A stretch of 64,000 bases of DNA, from the NCBI GenBank assembly GCA_032622095.1, contig CP136066.1, forward strand, positions 7,713,784-7,777,783, written 5' to 3'. Positions within the stretch are counted from its first letter, which is position 1. Each line of letters starts with the position of its first letter. A model generated the notes under the pieces. It did not search any database and had not been told where the DNA came from. It saw only the letters and a program-made list of their open reading frames with translations. Position numbers and translations under genes: made by a program. This DNA comes from Siphonodentalium dalli. Lineage: Eukaryota > Mollusca > Scaphopoda > Gadilida > Siphonodentaliidae. Of this stretch, positions 21,905-33,302 are shown piece by piece.

Positions 21905-22631
21905 CTAGCAGGTTAGCCCGCCACCGGCGGCTTGTCCGAAACATGACATTTTGTTTAATATTTTTTTTTAATTTTTAGCTCCACGCGTTTCAATAAGAAA
22001 AAAATTGTACCCGGTAGCTCCACCCGTTTCCGAGATCTGGTCTGCGCATGCGCGAAGCTGGCGTCGCACGGACTCGGCGACCCGATAAAATTTGTACCCG
22101 GCGCAAGATACATTCACATAGCAAATTTCAAGTCAATAGCTCCACCCGTTTCCGAGATCTCGTCTGCGCATGCGCTGCACGGGCGTCGCACGGGACTCGG
22201 CGACCCGATAAAATTTGTACCCGGCGCAAGATACATTCACATAGCAAATTTCAAGTCGATAGCTCCACCCGTTTCCGAGATCTCGTCTGTGCATGCGCTG
22301 CGCGGGCGACGCACGGGCTCGCCAATACGACAGCGACCACCGCCTGGTCAAACTACACACACGTACCAAGTTTCGTCCCGATCGGTCGAGAATCGTAGAT
22401 TTGTATGAAGTACAACACACACACAAACATAAATATATAAGAGAGATATGTAAATTAGATAGATTGTATCAAAATATATTGGAGATATATGTAAATGATC
22501 TACACACCATTACTGGTGTTTGTCAAGGTTTAGTGGGGTATATCAATACTCATTCACGATCATATCATTGAGGTTCGGAGGGTGTGGGCTATCTCTCGAA
22601 TACACGGAGTTCTCAAAATATATAGTATAGA
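21905..22631 (-). mobile_element. Family-1 Helitron, tandem copy B
   Basis: Same ends as copy A; its CTAG directly abuts the TC of copy A. It has three ~119-bp core units, near 22016, 22134 and 22255. The 5' end is separated from copy C by a 9-bp AAGAAG-type insertion (22632-22640), the only array junction that is not exact. Confidence 0.85.
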
Positions 22632-22640
22632 AGAAGAAGA

Positions 22641-23625
22641 CTAGCAGGTTAGCCCGCCACCGGCGGCGTTTGTCCGAAACATGACATTTTAATATTAATT
22701 TAATGTTTTTTAAATGTAATATATTTTTTTTCTGAATTTTTTTCCGAAACATAAGAGAAACATGACATTTTTTTAATTATTTTGTTTTTATTTAGATTTT
22801 TTAAAAATTTTAATATTAATTTAATGTTTTTTAAATTTAATTTATGTATTTTTAATATTTAATTCTTTTTTATAATTTAATTTTTTTTTTTATTGTTAAT
22901 TTTTTTTTTTTTCTGGCGGAAAAAATCCGATGAATCCACCTTCCTAGGAACGACTTTCAATGAGATAATTCATGGTTCCCGTCCTAAACATTTCGAGAGA
23001 TAACGTTTTGTTGAATAATCCCGTCGTGAAATCTCTCTGCATAATATTTCGAGCTATTTCGAGCGGGTCAATGAAATCCCCCTTTCTAGGAACGACTTTC
23101 AATGAGTTAATTCATGGTACCCGTCCTAAACATTTCGAGCGATAACGTTTTGTTGAATCCCGTAACGTTTTGTTGAATTGTAAACATGTCTCCCGTTCCT
23201 AGGAACGACAGGCCCTCTCTCTGCATAATATTTCGAGCTATTTCGAGCGATAACGTTTTGTTGGATAACATTGAATTGTAAACATGTCCCCCGTTCTCAG
23301 ACTCCCGTTATACAGATAAGTAGACTTATGCCTCTGGGATCTGAATAGATAGCGAAAACACGCTCTTTATATAAACACTGCTGGAAACGAACGCTCTTTA
23401 TATATCAACGCTATTAACTCCGAAGTGCCGATTGCGGTGATTTGGGATTGGAGAAACGGTGCTCTGAGCTTCTCCAAATCGCGACCAAGGCCGTGTCGGT
23501 GGGATTTTACACTTAAATACGAAGTTTGAGCTCAATCTGAACACGCGTTTTGGATTCCACGAAGTACACATATACACACACACACATATATATATATATA
23601 CGGAAGTCTCAAATTATATAGTAGA
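22641..23625 (-). mobile_element. Family-1 Helitron, tandem copy C
   Basis: CTAG end at 22641 with hairpin CCGCC-ACC-GGCGG (plus strand); 5' end at 23625. The inside is T-rich, then has two ~170-bp direct repeats around CCTTCCTAGGAACGAC (near 22940 and 23083). It lacks the 119-bp core, so it belongs to a different internal subtype from A and B. Confidence 0.8.
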
Positions 23626-24461
23626 CTAGCAGGTTAGCCCGCCACTGGCGGCATTTGTCTCATGGCTTTGTTTCAGAAACATGACATTTTTTTAATTTAA
23701 CCAAATTTCAAGTCGATAGTTCCACCCGTCTGGTCTGCGCATGCGCGAAGCTTGCGTCGCACGGGCTCGGCGACCCGATAAAATTCGTACCCGGGGCAAG
23801 ATACATTCACATACCAAATTTCAAGTCGATAGCTCCACCGGTTTCCGAGATCTCGTCTGCGCATGCGCGAAGCTGGCGTCGCACGGACTCGGCGACCCGA
23901 TAAAATTTGTATCCGGCGCAATATACATTCACATAGCAACTTTCAAGTCGATAGCTCCACCCGTTTGCGAGATAACGCATTCTTTGTTTTTCAATGAGTT
24001 AATTCATGGTACCCGTCCTCCCCGTCCTAAACTTCAGAGCGGACAGTCAATTAATCCCATCGTGAAATCCCTCTGCATAATATTTCGAACTCTTAGATCA
24101 ATTCTGCCTTTTTAGTCGCATTTCGTCCGCATCCGTATTTCGGACGCATGGGGTCAGTCGTTTAGCCACGTCCATTGGAATCCGCATCGGACGCATGGGG
24201 TATCGTTTAGCCACGTCCATTGCAATAAAGAGCGTTAATTGTTAAAACCTCCGTATAAGGTATAGATAAAGAGCGTTATTGCCTTTGCGGTGATTTGGGA
24301 GTGGATAAAGGGTGCTCAGAGCTTCTCGAAAACACGACTACGCCGGTGTCGGTGAGATTTTACACTTACATACGAAATTTGATCTCAATCTGTACACGCG
24401 TTTTGGATTCTATGAAGTACACACATACATATATACGAAGTCTCAAAATATATAGTATAGA
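23626..24461 (-). mobile_element. Family-1 Helitron, tandem copy D
   Basis: The CTAG at 23626 abuts copy C exactly; the 5' end TCTATACTATATATTTTGAG is at 24461. It carries the 119-bp core units (near 23705 and 23825) and also part of the subtype-C sequence (TTCAATGAGTTAATTCATGG). It may therefore be a recombinant between the two subtypes. Confidence 0.8.
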
Positions 24462-25859
24462 CTAGCAGGTTAGCCCGCCACTGGCGGCATTCGTCCCATG
24501 GCTTTGTTCGAAAAAGCAATTGCAACAGGTTCCGATACACTTGTGCTGCATTTGTTTAATTATATGTTTAGTTATTTTTGTTTTTTATTTTTTAATATGA
24601 ATTTAAAGTTTTTTAAATTTAATATATATTTTTTTCTGAATTGTTTTTTTATTTTTAAATTTTTTAAATTTTAAATTGTTTTAATTAAATTTTTTGTTTC
24701 TGGCGGAAAAATTTACCCGTAGAAATCCCCCCTTCCTAGGAACGACAGACAACGCTCGAGCGATAACATTGCATTGAATTGAAAACAAACGCTTCCCGTC
24801 GTGAAATGTCTCTACATAATATTTCGAGCGACAGGCTACAGACTCCCGTCATACAGATAAGTAGATAGCGAAACGAAATTTACCCGTAGAAATCCCCCCC
24901 TTCCTAGGAACGACAGACAACGCTCGAGCGATAACATTGCATTGAATTGAAAACAAACGCTTCCCGTCGTGAAATGTCTCTGCATAATATTTCGAGCGAC
25001 AGGCTACAAACTCCCGTCATACAGATAAGTAGATAGCGAAAACGACGCTCTTTATAGTCATTCACGGTTTGGAGCAACACGCATTTTTTAATGAGTTAAT
25101 TATGTCTTTTTAATCAAGAGGGTATGCCAACGATGTCGTTGTTGTTGGCATTCAGGGCTTGGTGGCCACCCGAAAATTCTTGCCCGAAGATTCTCACATT
25201 GCCGTAAAGAGAAAATTAGCATTAGTAATTTGAACTAATTATTTTCTTGCCAACAATGTCGTTGTTGTTGGTTTTTACGGCTTGGGAGTGACACCCCGCC
25301 TTTACGAGATGGTCAAAGGAGAAGGCAGTGGAAGTCCCGTCAGATTCAGGGACGTATCGCACTGACTCGTAAATTTACTAAATTTTAGCAGCCATATAGC
25401 TGCGTCAGTTAGCACGAATCGAGGGGTGTAAGTTTAGAGCTTGTTTATATGAATGTACTGAAAATAGACTAAGATTTTTCAGCCGTAACAAGAAATGTAT
25501 ATATGAGAAAATGTAAATTCTATATTTTGCGAGGTATTAGCAAGTTTTGGCTCAACGGGTTTAGCAGTTTGAAGTGAATATGGATATAAAAATATACATA
25601 TACAGATATAAAACAATGTAGAGTTACTCCTCTTGGATCGCAAGCGAATATCAATTAACCACGACGTGCCGAATGCGGTGATTTGGAATTGGAGAAACGG
25701 TGCTCTGAGCTTCTTCAAAACGCGACCACGGCCGTGTCGGTGGGATTTTACACTTACATACGAAATTTGAGCTCAATCTGTACACGCGTTTTGGATTCCA
25801 TGAAGTACACACACACATATATATATATATATACGGAAGTCTCAAAATATATATATAGA
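24462..25859 (-). mobile_element. Family-1 Helitron, tandem copy E
   Basis: Exact junctions at both ends. The inside has a 167-bp direct repeat (ATTTACCCGTAGAAATCCCC at 24711 and 24878). A further insertion-like block near 25120-25290 carries a duplicated near-palindrome around GCCAACGATGTCGTTGTTG. It is longer than the other simple copies (1398 bp). Confidence 0.8.
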
Positions 25860-26361
25860 CTAGCAGGTTAGCGCGCCACCGGCGGCGTTTGTCCGAAACA
25901 TGACATTTTTTTAATTATTTTGTTTTTATTTATATATTTTTAAAAATTTTAATATTATGTTGTTTTTTTTTAATATTAATTTAATGTTTTTTAATATATT
26001 TATTTAATTATTAATTTAATTTAATTCTTTTTTTATAATTTAATTGTTTAACGACAGACAACGCATTCTTTGTTTTTCAATGAGTTAATTCATGGTACCC
26101 GTCCTAAACTTCCCCGTTATTTAACCTGCCCGTGGCCATTGAGATGAAATCCCCCCTTCCTAGGAACGACAGACAACGCATTCTTTGTTTTTCCTTTTTT
26201 TTTTAACCTGCCCGTACCCGTCCTAATGTCATGAAATCTCTCTGCATAATATTTCGAGCGATAACATTGCATTGCATTGAAAACAAACGCTTCCCGTCGT
26301 TAAATCTCTCTGCGATAACATTGCATTGAATTGAAAACAAACGCTTCCCATCGTGAAATCT

Positions 26362-29300
26362 TAGGCCATGGGCCGAACCCCAAAAAGTGCTCTAGAAAAT
26401 GAGTTTTTTGTAACAGATAGGCAACTACAATGTTTTTATTTTTTAATGTGTAGATAACCATCAACTTCCAAAATGGCTAATGTTCAGACCTAGAAAGTTG
26501 CACATTGTTTCAGAAATGAGGGTTTTGTGGCACATTTTTCAGTAATTTCTCTATAACATTTTGATATTTTCCTATGTAAATAATTTCATGCGTTAAAGTG
26601 TAATTTTCATGCCCAATGCGACCACTAATTAATAGAGATTCGATACCATCAATAAAACACCCATCGATTGAGAATTCGAGCATTATGACGACATTTAAAA
26701 ATAAAAATATTCAACATTCCATAAAACTAGAGTTATCATTCTTGAACAATGATTGAGTATAGAGTTACGTTCCTTGATTCTGAAGTAAGTATCGACCGAA
26801 AAACGGCCAAAAACTCGACACAAAAACTGATATTTGGAGATTGTGGACCAAAGTGACTTCAGAGTTAATATTTTTATGCCATATATAAATAAATTTCATG
26901 TTCAACAGACTTCATTATAGTGCGGAATATTTGAAAATCGTCACAAATTTCCAAAATATAATACTTCATCTGTTGGTAGCTGCTTGACACACGACTCACT
27001 GAAAATAATACATATATATCACATGAGTTGTTGGCGTGATCTGCTGCACTCCGGCCTCTAATTAAATTGGCCGCCGATAGCTAAAATCTCAAACGAATGT
27101 TACATTCAGATTTATGGGCCAATTCCAGACGGTAATCATCAGTTTTATTACAGCTATAATGACAAGATTGATGTACATAATTTTGAAAGACACATCCATT
27201 CAGAGGCGGACTGGGCCAAAAAACCGGCCCGGGAAATTAATATAATACCGGCCCATCTGCCGAAGGAATTGCCAAAGCGCAGAGCGCCGAGTGGGGGAGG
27301 GTCTCTGTTTGGGGGTGACCACCTTGGGAAATTCCACTACACCCCCCTTGAATCAGCCCGGAATCAGACCAAATACATGTTTTTGCATAATTCCATATGC
27401 ACCTCAGTGATCTGGCCTAATATCCTATATATTCATAAACCATGGTTCTATATATTCCCGGTATGAGACCATTCAGATAGTTTTACCTGAAAAATTGCAT
27501 TAATTCTAACTCTAGACAAATGCACATGGCTACGGACAAGAGAACATGACACACCGGATGTCCATGATTGTTCGGCCCGGGGTGAGAAAATTTTGAAAAC
27601 TATACAAGAAAATCGCCAATCCTAGCATCTAGGCTGGCCTCAACTGAAGCGTTCCTATTGTGTTGGAATTTCAATTGGGGGAGTGTCCGGGAGGGGTGCC
27701 TGAGAATGTTTTTGGATTTACAGCTGGGAGTTATACCGTTAAAATGTCGAGATTAACGGGGTCTTTACGTACGCCTCTGCATCCATTGCACATCGCCCGC
27801 AAACACCGGCATTACACCAGATGGGCTGATATATACTTATCTTGTACAAAATTGTGTTGTTATGCATTAAAAAATCACTTCGACTCCCCGTGTACATTTT
27901 AAATAATATATACAGGGGGTCGGAAAAAAATGCGGGACACAACGTACCGGGGGTGGGGGGGGGGGGGGTACCTAGGCGTCAAAACTTTACACGTAAAAAA
28001 AATTCTTATTCACTTAGGGGGGTTGTCGGAAAAAATTTGCATGTAATTTTTTTCCAGATATGTATTTTCAGACTCACAACTTCAATTTTCTCTCATTTTA
28101 TAGAATATGGATTAACCTTAATATATACATGAGTAGTTCAATCCACCTAAAACAATTTTGGATAACCATTGTCTTGGTTTACATGTGATATTGACCCCAT
28201 TAACCCTCTTAATAATGCCGACTATGTCAGTGTCTACCAGTCGAATGCAGAATTCTACCCTGCGATCGCTTATCTGGCAAATTTTTACTGCAGAACTATC
28301 CCATGTATTAAACTATTTCTCCTCAAATGGTATCAGAAAACAGTTATATGCTGGTATCTCACTCATCTCATTTGCATCTTTTTCAAAGTCGAGGTAATGA
28401 CTAGTTGTCATTTTTTTAAAGTGCATACAAAGCGTTGCGATAACCAATATACATGTTTGTACATGTCACGACATCACGAGGTACAAATCAGCGTTCTACT
28501 GGTAGACAATGACCAGTTTAGTCATAATAATCTAAACTAAGTTACCAAGCACCTTCTCGTGAATTGTATGCTCCGGTGTTTTTTTCTGTTTCCGGTCAAA
28601 CCGAGTTGTTGTCCGGCTGGGGTAGAAAACAGTTTTTTCCACCCTGTGTCTGCAGTTTTTGTCCGGCCCCCCCTCTGATATATAGAGTTAATAGTGCAGT
28701 GGAGCGCGTCACAAGCTCAGAGGTATAAATTATGCAAGTACATATACAAATAGGCCTATAGACGACTTCATACATGTCAGACTGTTGTAGAGAACTATAA
28801 TTTATATCTGAATATAAAACGCAACTTAATGTGGCTTTAATGCCGACTAACCATTTATATAGGAACGAGTGTTGTTGAATTTAAAGAGACACCCAGAGAT
28901 CTAGACTATATATGTAGTATAATAAGTTTTACATTTCTGATTTAATGACCAGTTCGATGCACTGGCAATTTAAGAATATTTGAACGCAAATGTATATTTT
29001 GAGACGATTTTTTTCTCTTGCAAAACACCAATATGTATAGAGCTATGTATTTTACTGGGATATTGCTTAAATACCATGTGATTAGCTGAGGGGAATTATG
29101 ACATGTGTGCTGATACGAATTTTTATTAATGCGAATTAAATTCTCGGAACAGTATTTTGACAAGCGTGAGTCAAAATGCGATTCCGTGAATCCAACGAGC
29201 CTTGATAAACGTTCACTGAGCACTTTTCACAGGCCGTCAACAAAAACCTCACACAGAACATTTATCGGGTAGGTTTCTCACTAGATCAATTCCGATGAAA

Positions 29301-30076
29301 AACCGCCACTGAATTCTATAAATCAACCAAATGAATAATATGTTGATATACAGACATGAATTACCACTTTGTGTGGGAGAAAATGTCAAACATTGATAAA
29401 CGATACAATCAGTCCGGTATTTCGTTTCTAAAATGTTTCGTTTCCTATTCCGGAAAATAAAAAAACATTGAACAGTGTTCCTCTTGTAAATGTAAAAAAA
29501 TAAGAAATTGTCCTTATTTCGTGGGTATAAATCATACTGGTAAACATATCTAATAAACTATGTAACCCCCGGGACATGATTGTTATCAAAATATGGGATG
29601 ATTTTATTTATTATTGGGTGTAGAATCACCTCCGATGGTAGTAAATCTGATTTTGGTCACACGCCAGCAAACGCTCGGCAATTTGTGCTTCAGGTACATC
29701 GAGTTTTAACCATTGATCGGTGCATGATTTGATCTTATCTCTGCTGGTTTCCGAAGCATTTGTTAATTTAGTGTCACATACATCTTCTAGGTGTATAATT
29801 CCGCGTCCATAATATTCATTGCAATGTAACAAAATATAGATGACAACACTACGGACAACGTCAAAATTACGAATCGGACGCGGAACGAAACTCGGCGATA
29901 TAATAGACTGAGAACCAAATTTAAATCACCACTGGAGACAAAATGTGCAACTTTCCAGGTCTGAACATTTTTAATTCTTATAAAATAGAAGGCAATGAAC
30001 ATATATTCATGAAAAATCCTTAGTTGTCGAACCGTTTCAAACCAATGACAGCTCTCAGCCTTCGGCCCATGGCCTA
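26362..30076. mobile_element. 3.7-kb TIR element of unknown superfamily, inserted in Helitron copy F
   Basis: Perfect 16-bp terminal inverted repeats, TAGGCCATGGGCCGAA (26362-26377) and its reverse complement (30061-30076). The flanks are AAATCT on the left and TCTCCCTGC on the right. Sister Helitron copies carry the unbroken site AAATCTCTCTGC, which implies a 3-bp TCT duplication. No transposase was recognised. A 68-codon minus-strand frame at 29626-29832 is Cys-containing and unrecognised. A 3-bp duplication would fit PIF/Harbinger or CACTA-like elements, but the TIR does not decide it. It carries a smaller nested element at 27913-28677. Confidence 0.65.
27913..28677. mobile_element. Possible hAT-like non-autonomous element nested in the TIR element
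   Basis: The left end CAGGGGGTCGGAAAA and the inverted right end CAGAGGGGGGGCCGGACAAA match with small gaps. CAG-G-rich ends are common in hAT elements. ATATATA flanks both ends, but in AT-rich sequence this could be chance and it is one base short of the usual 8. A G homopolymer run lies at about 27954-27968. No coding region was recognised. Confidence 0.4.
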
Positions 30077-32275
30077 TCTCCCTGCATAATATTTCGAGTC
30101 TGCCGTACCCGTCCTAATGTCATAATATTTCGAGCGATACCATTGCATTGAATTGAAAACAAACGCTTTCCGTCGTGAAATCTCTCTGCATAATATTTCG
30201 AGCGACTCCCGTCATACAGATAAGTAGATAGCGAAAACGACGCTCTTTATATAGACACTGCGGAAAACGAACGCGCTTTATATATCAACGCTTTTAATCC
30301 CGAAGTGCCGATTGCGGTGATTTTGATGATTGGGAAGGGAGAAACGGTGCTCTGAGCTTCTCCAAAACGTGACCACGGCGGTGTCCGTGGGATTTTACAC
30401 TTATATACGAAATTTGAGCTCGATGGGTGCAGTCGTTTTCGATTCTATAAAGTAGACACATATATATATATATATATATATATATCTATATCTATATTTG
30501 CGAATGTCTGTCTGTCTGTCTGTCTGCCTGTCTGTGTTCTATAGAAATTCACAGGGGACCATCTATATGATGCCAAAGGGGTCTACTAGGAGTAGCTTTT
30601 TTACGAGAAAGATAATGGTCGGGGTTAGAATTTTCTAAAGTGACGCCGTTGTTGTCAGGGGCAGAAAAGGGGGAGGGGCAGAAACAAAATTTGTCGCCGA
30701 TTGCCACCAAACTTATATATAATCATCCCCATAATATGAGGAATCTAATGGCGTGGTTTAAATATGGTAACAGTCGCGCCGTTCGCGTCAGGGCTGCCCG
30801 GAAAGGGGGGGGGGGCAGATTTTGTTCTGCCGCCGATTGCCACGAAACATACATATAATCATCCCCATGATATGAATAATCAAACGGTGTGGTTTAGATA
30901 TGTCAAACGTGGCGTCGTTTGAGTCAGGGATGAACGGAAGGGGAGAGGGGCACCAAAATTGATAAAACTAATTTTAGCGCCGATTTCCACCAAATTGATA
31001 TATATTCTTCTTCATGATACAAGGAATCTAATTGTGCGATTTAACAACGCCAAATTGTTGTTTTTGGATGAGAGATTGGTAGGGGGTGGGCACTAAATTT
31101 GATAATAAATCGCCGATTGCCATCACACTTATACAAAATCATCCCCATGGTATGAGGAGTCTAATGGTGTGGCTTTTATCTCTCAAATGTGGCCTCATTC
31201 GAGTCAGGGTTGCATTGAAAGGGACAGGGGCACCACCAAAATTGATGCACAATTTAGCGCCAATTTTCACCAAATTGATACACGTTCTTATCCATGATAC
31301 GATGAATCTAATCGTGATTTAAAGACGCCATAGTGGTGCTGTTTGGGTGAGAGATGGAGAAGGGAGGGATTGGCACCAAATTTGATAAAAAAAATTGTTT
31401 AGTCGCCGATTATCACCAAACTTATAAACAATCATCTCCATGATATCAGGAGTGTAATCGTGTGGTTTAATGATGTCCCAACTGGGGCCATTCGAGTCAG
31501 TGGTGTATATAGATGAGAGGGACACACAAAATTATATCTATATGTTTAGTGCCGATTTCCACCAGATTGATACATAATCTTATCGTGTGGTTTAAATACA
31601 CCAAATTGGTACCCTATGGGTGAGAGATATGGGGACCTTAAATTTGATACGAATTTGTATACGCGCCAATTTTCACCAATTTCATATATATGCATCTCTA
31701 ATCTCTAATGAGTCTTAGTGTGTGCAGCTTGAGTCCGAAAAAGGGACGGGAGGGTAACCAAAACTGATACAAAATATTTTTAGTACCAATTACCATCAAA
31801 TTCAGACACGTTCTTCTCAAATGATACAAGAAATAAAATCGTGTTGTCTGTCTGTCTTTTTGTCTGTCTGTGTGCGTTCTATATATAACTTCACGCGGTA
31901 CAATCGAGATGGCACCAAGGTGTTCTAAGAGGGGTAACTTTTTACAAGGAAGATAATGGTGCGGGTTAAAATTTTCTAAAATGACGCTGTTGGTGGGAGG
32001 GGAAATTTAAAAAATATTGTGAAATAGTTTTGTCGCTGATTTCCACCAAACGAATACATAATCACCTTCGCAATATGGCGTTGTTCGAGTCAGCGTTGCA
32101 TCAACAATTGATTTAATAAACCAAATTCCACCAAATTCATACAGGTTTTTCTCTAATGATATACCATGAATTAAATCACATTTGGTGTCGTTTGCGTCAC
32201 GTATGGCGAGCGGTTATGCACTATCATTGATAAGATTGCTATTCGCCGATATCCACATATAAGTTACTAGCAGGG

Positions 32276-33302
32276 TTACCCGGCGTTGCCCAGGTTAATG
32301 TATGCTGTGGATATTTGTTGGGAATAGAGAATGCTCTTGCTTAAAGTGTTATACGTTTTCTCATAAATTATATATTCAAATAGCATCACAAAACATAATT
32401 ATTACAGTCATGGAATATAAGTAGTGGCTCACCTTGTCAATTGTCATTCTGTTTATCGCGATTAATCCGTTCCACCAATAATGAAGTATTTATTTATTTA
32501 CAACTGCGTATACATTAGACGTTATAATATGATACATGGACATCATAAACACATTAGTTCGATAACAGATGATAATTGGGTTTTACATATTGAGATGTAT
32601 CAATCAATCTAGTGGGTTGGACTAAGATCTCGAGGACACCTGCTTATCATATCTCCATGAAGATACAGCTGTTTCAAAGAAATTTCCAGGTGCTTCTCTG
32701 TTAATGGTGCTATATATTGGCTAAATATTCTTAGTTTAAACGAAATGTTGCTGTGCAGATATATAATCTACATGTGCCAGGCACAGAGCGAGATTTTGAG
32801 TTGTTTATGTCGGTCGATGAGTCTGTTCTAAAACCCTTGTCAGATGTCAGTATTGGTAGGATCCTGAAAAGTATGTGCTACTAACTGCATTTTCTTGTAT
32901 ATCAGAAGAAACTATATTTGACTGCACACTGTGACCACTATTTTTGAACAGGCCTTCCATATCTCTTGACAAATTGTAACTTTTTGTGGAAACTGTATTG
33001 AATGGAACAGACTAAATTTTGTTATTATATATATGCAATCCTCTGACGGTTCGTGGTCTCTCAGTTTGCACGAATATATGTATCTCTTCAATAGAATGAT
33101 AAATATACGTTTAATGTTTCTTCTAGTTATATCTTTTTGCTAGCTCATTGTGTGAATGCCTTGATTGCCATTCCCATATAAATATGACTGTTAAGAAGAT
33201 ATAATTGTTCAAGTGACTTATGTGGGTCACCATATGTCGGGATTGTGAAATGTGAACGCCCAACTACTTAAAATGATATGGAGATGGCCTGGTGACTGTA
33301 TA
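32276..33302 (-). repeat. Inverted copy (B') of the 3' module of the family-2 Helitron
   Basis: It starts ACTAGCAGGGTTACCC and ends GGCCTGGTGACTGTATA; 35071-36102 is the same sequence reversed. The single copy at 7789-10301 and the unit at 33303-36102 both show the uninverted order, so this unit is the changed one. See the finding on its breakpoints. Confidence 0.85.

Noticed and set aside
27203-27260. hAT element starting at CAGAGGCGGACTGGG
   Set aside because: The end looks hAT-like, but no inverted partner with a matching 8-bp flank was found; the CTCTG at 28677 pairs better with 27913.
29626-30002. Two overlapping minus-strand frames (68 and 71 codons, one hydrophobic, one Cys-containing) as a small secreted protein
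   Set aside because: No good donor/acceptor pair or family match; kept only as an unrecognised frame in the TIR element.
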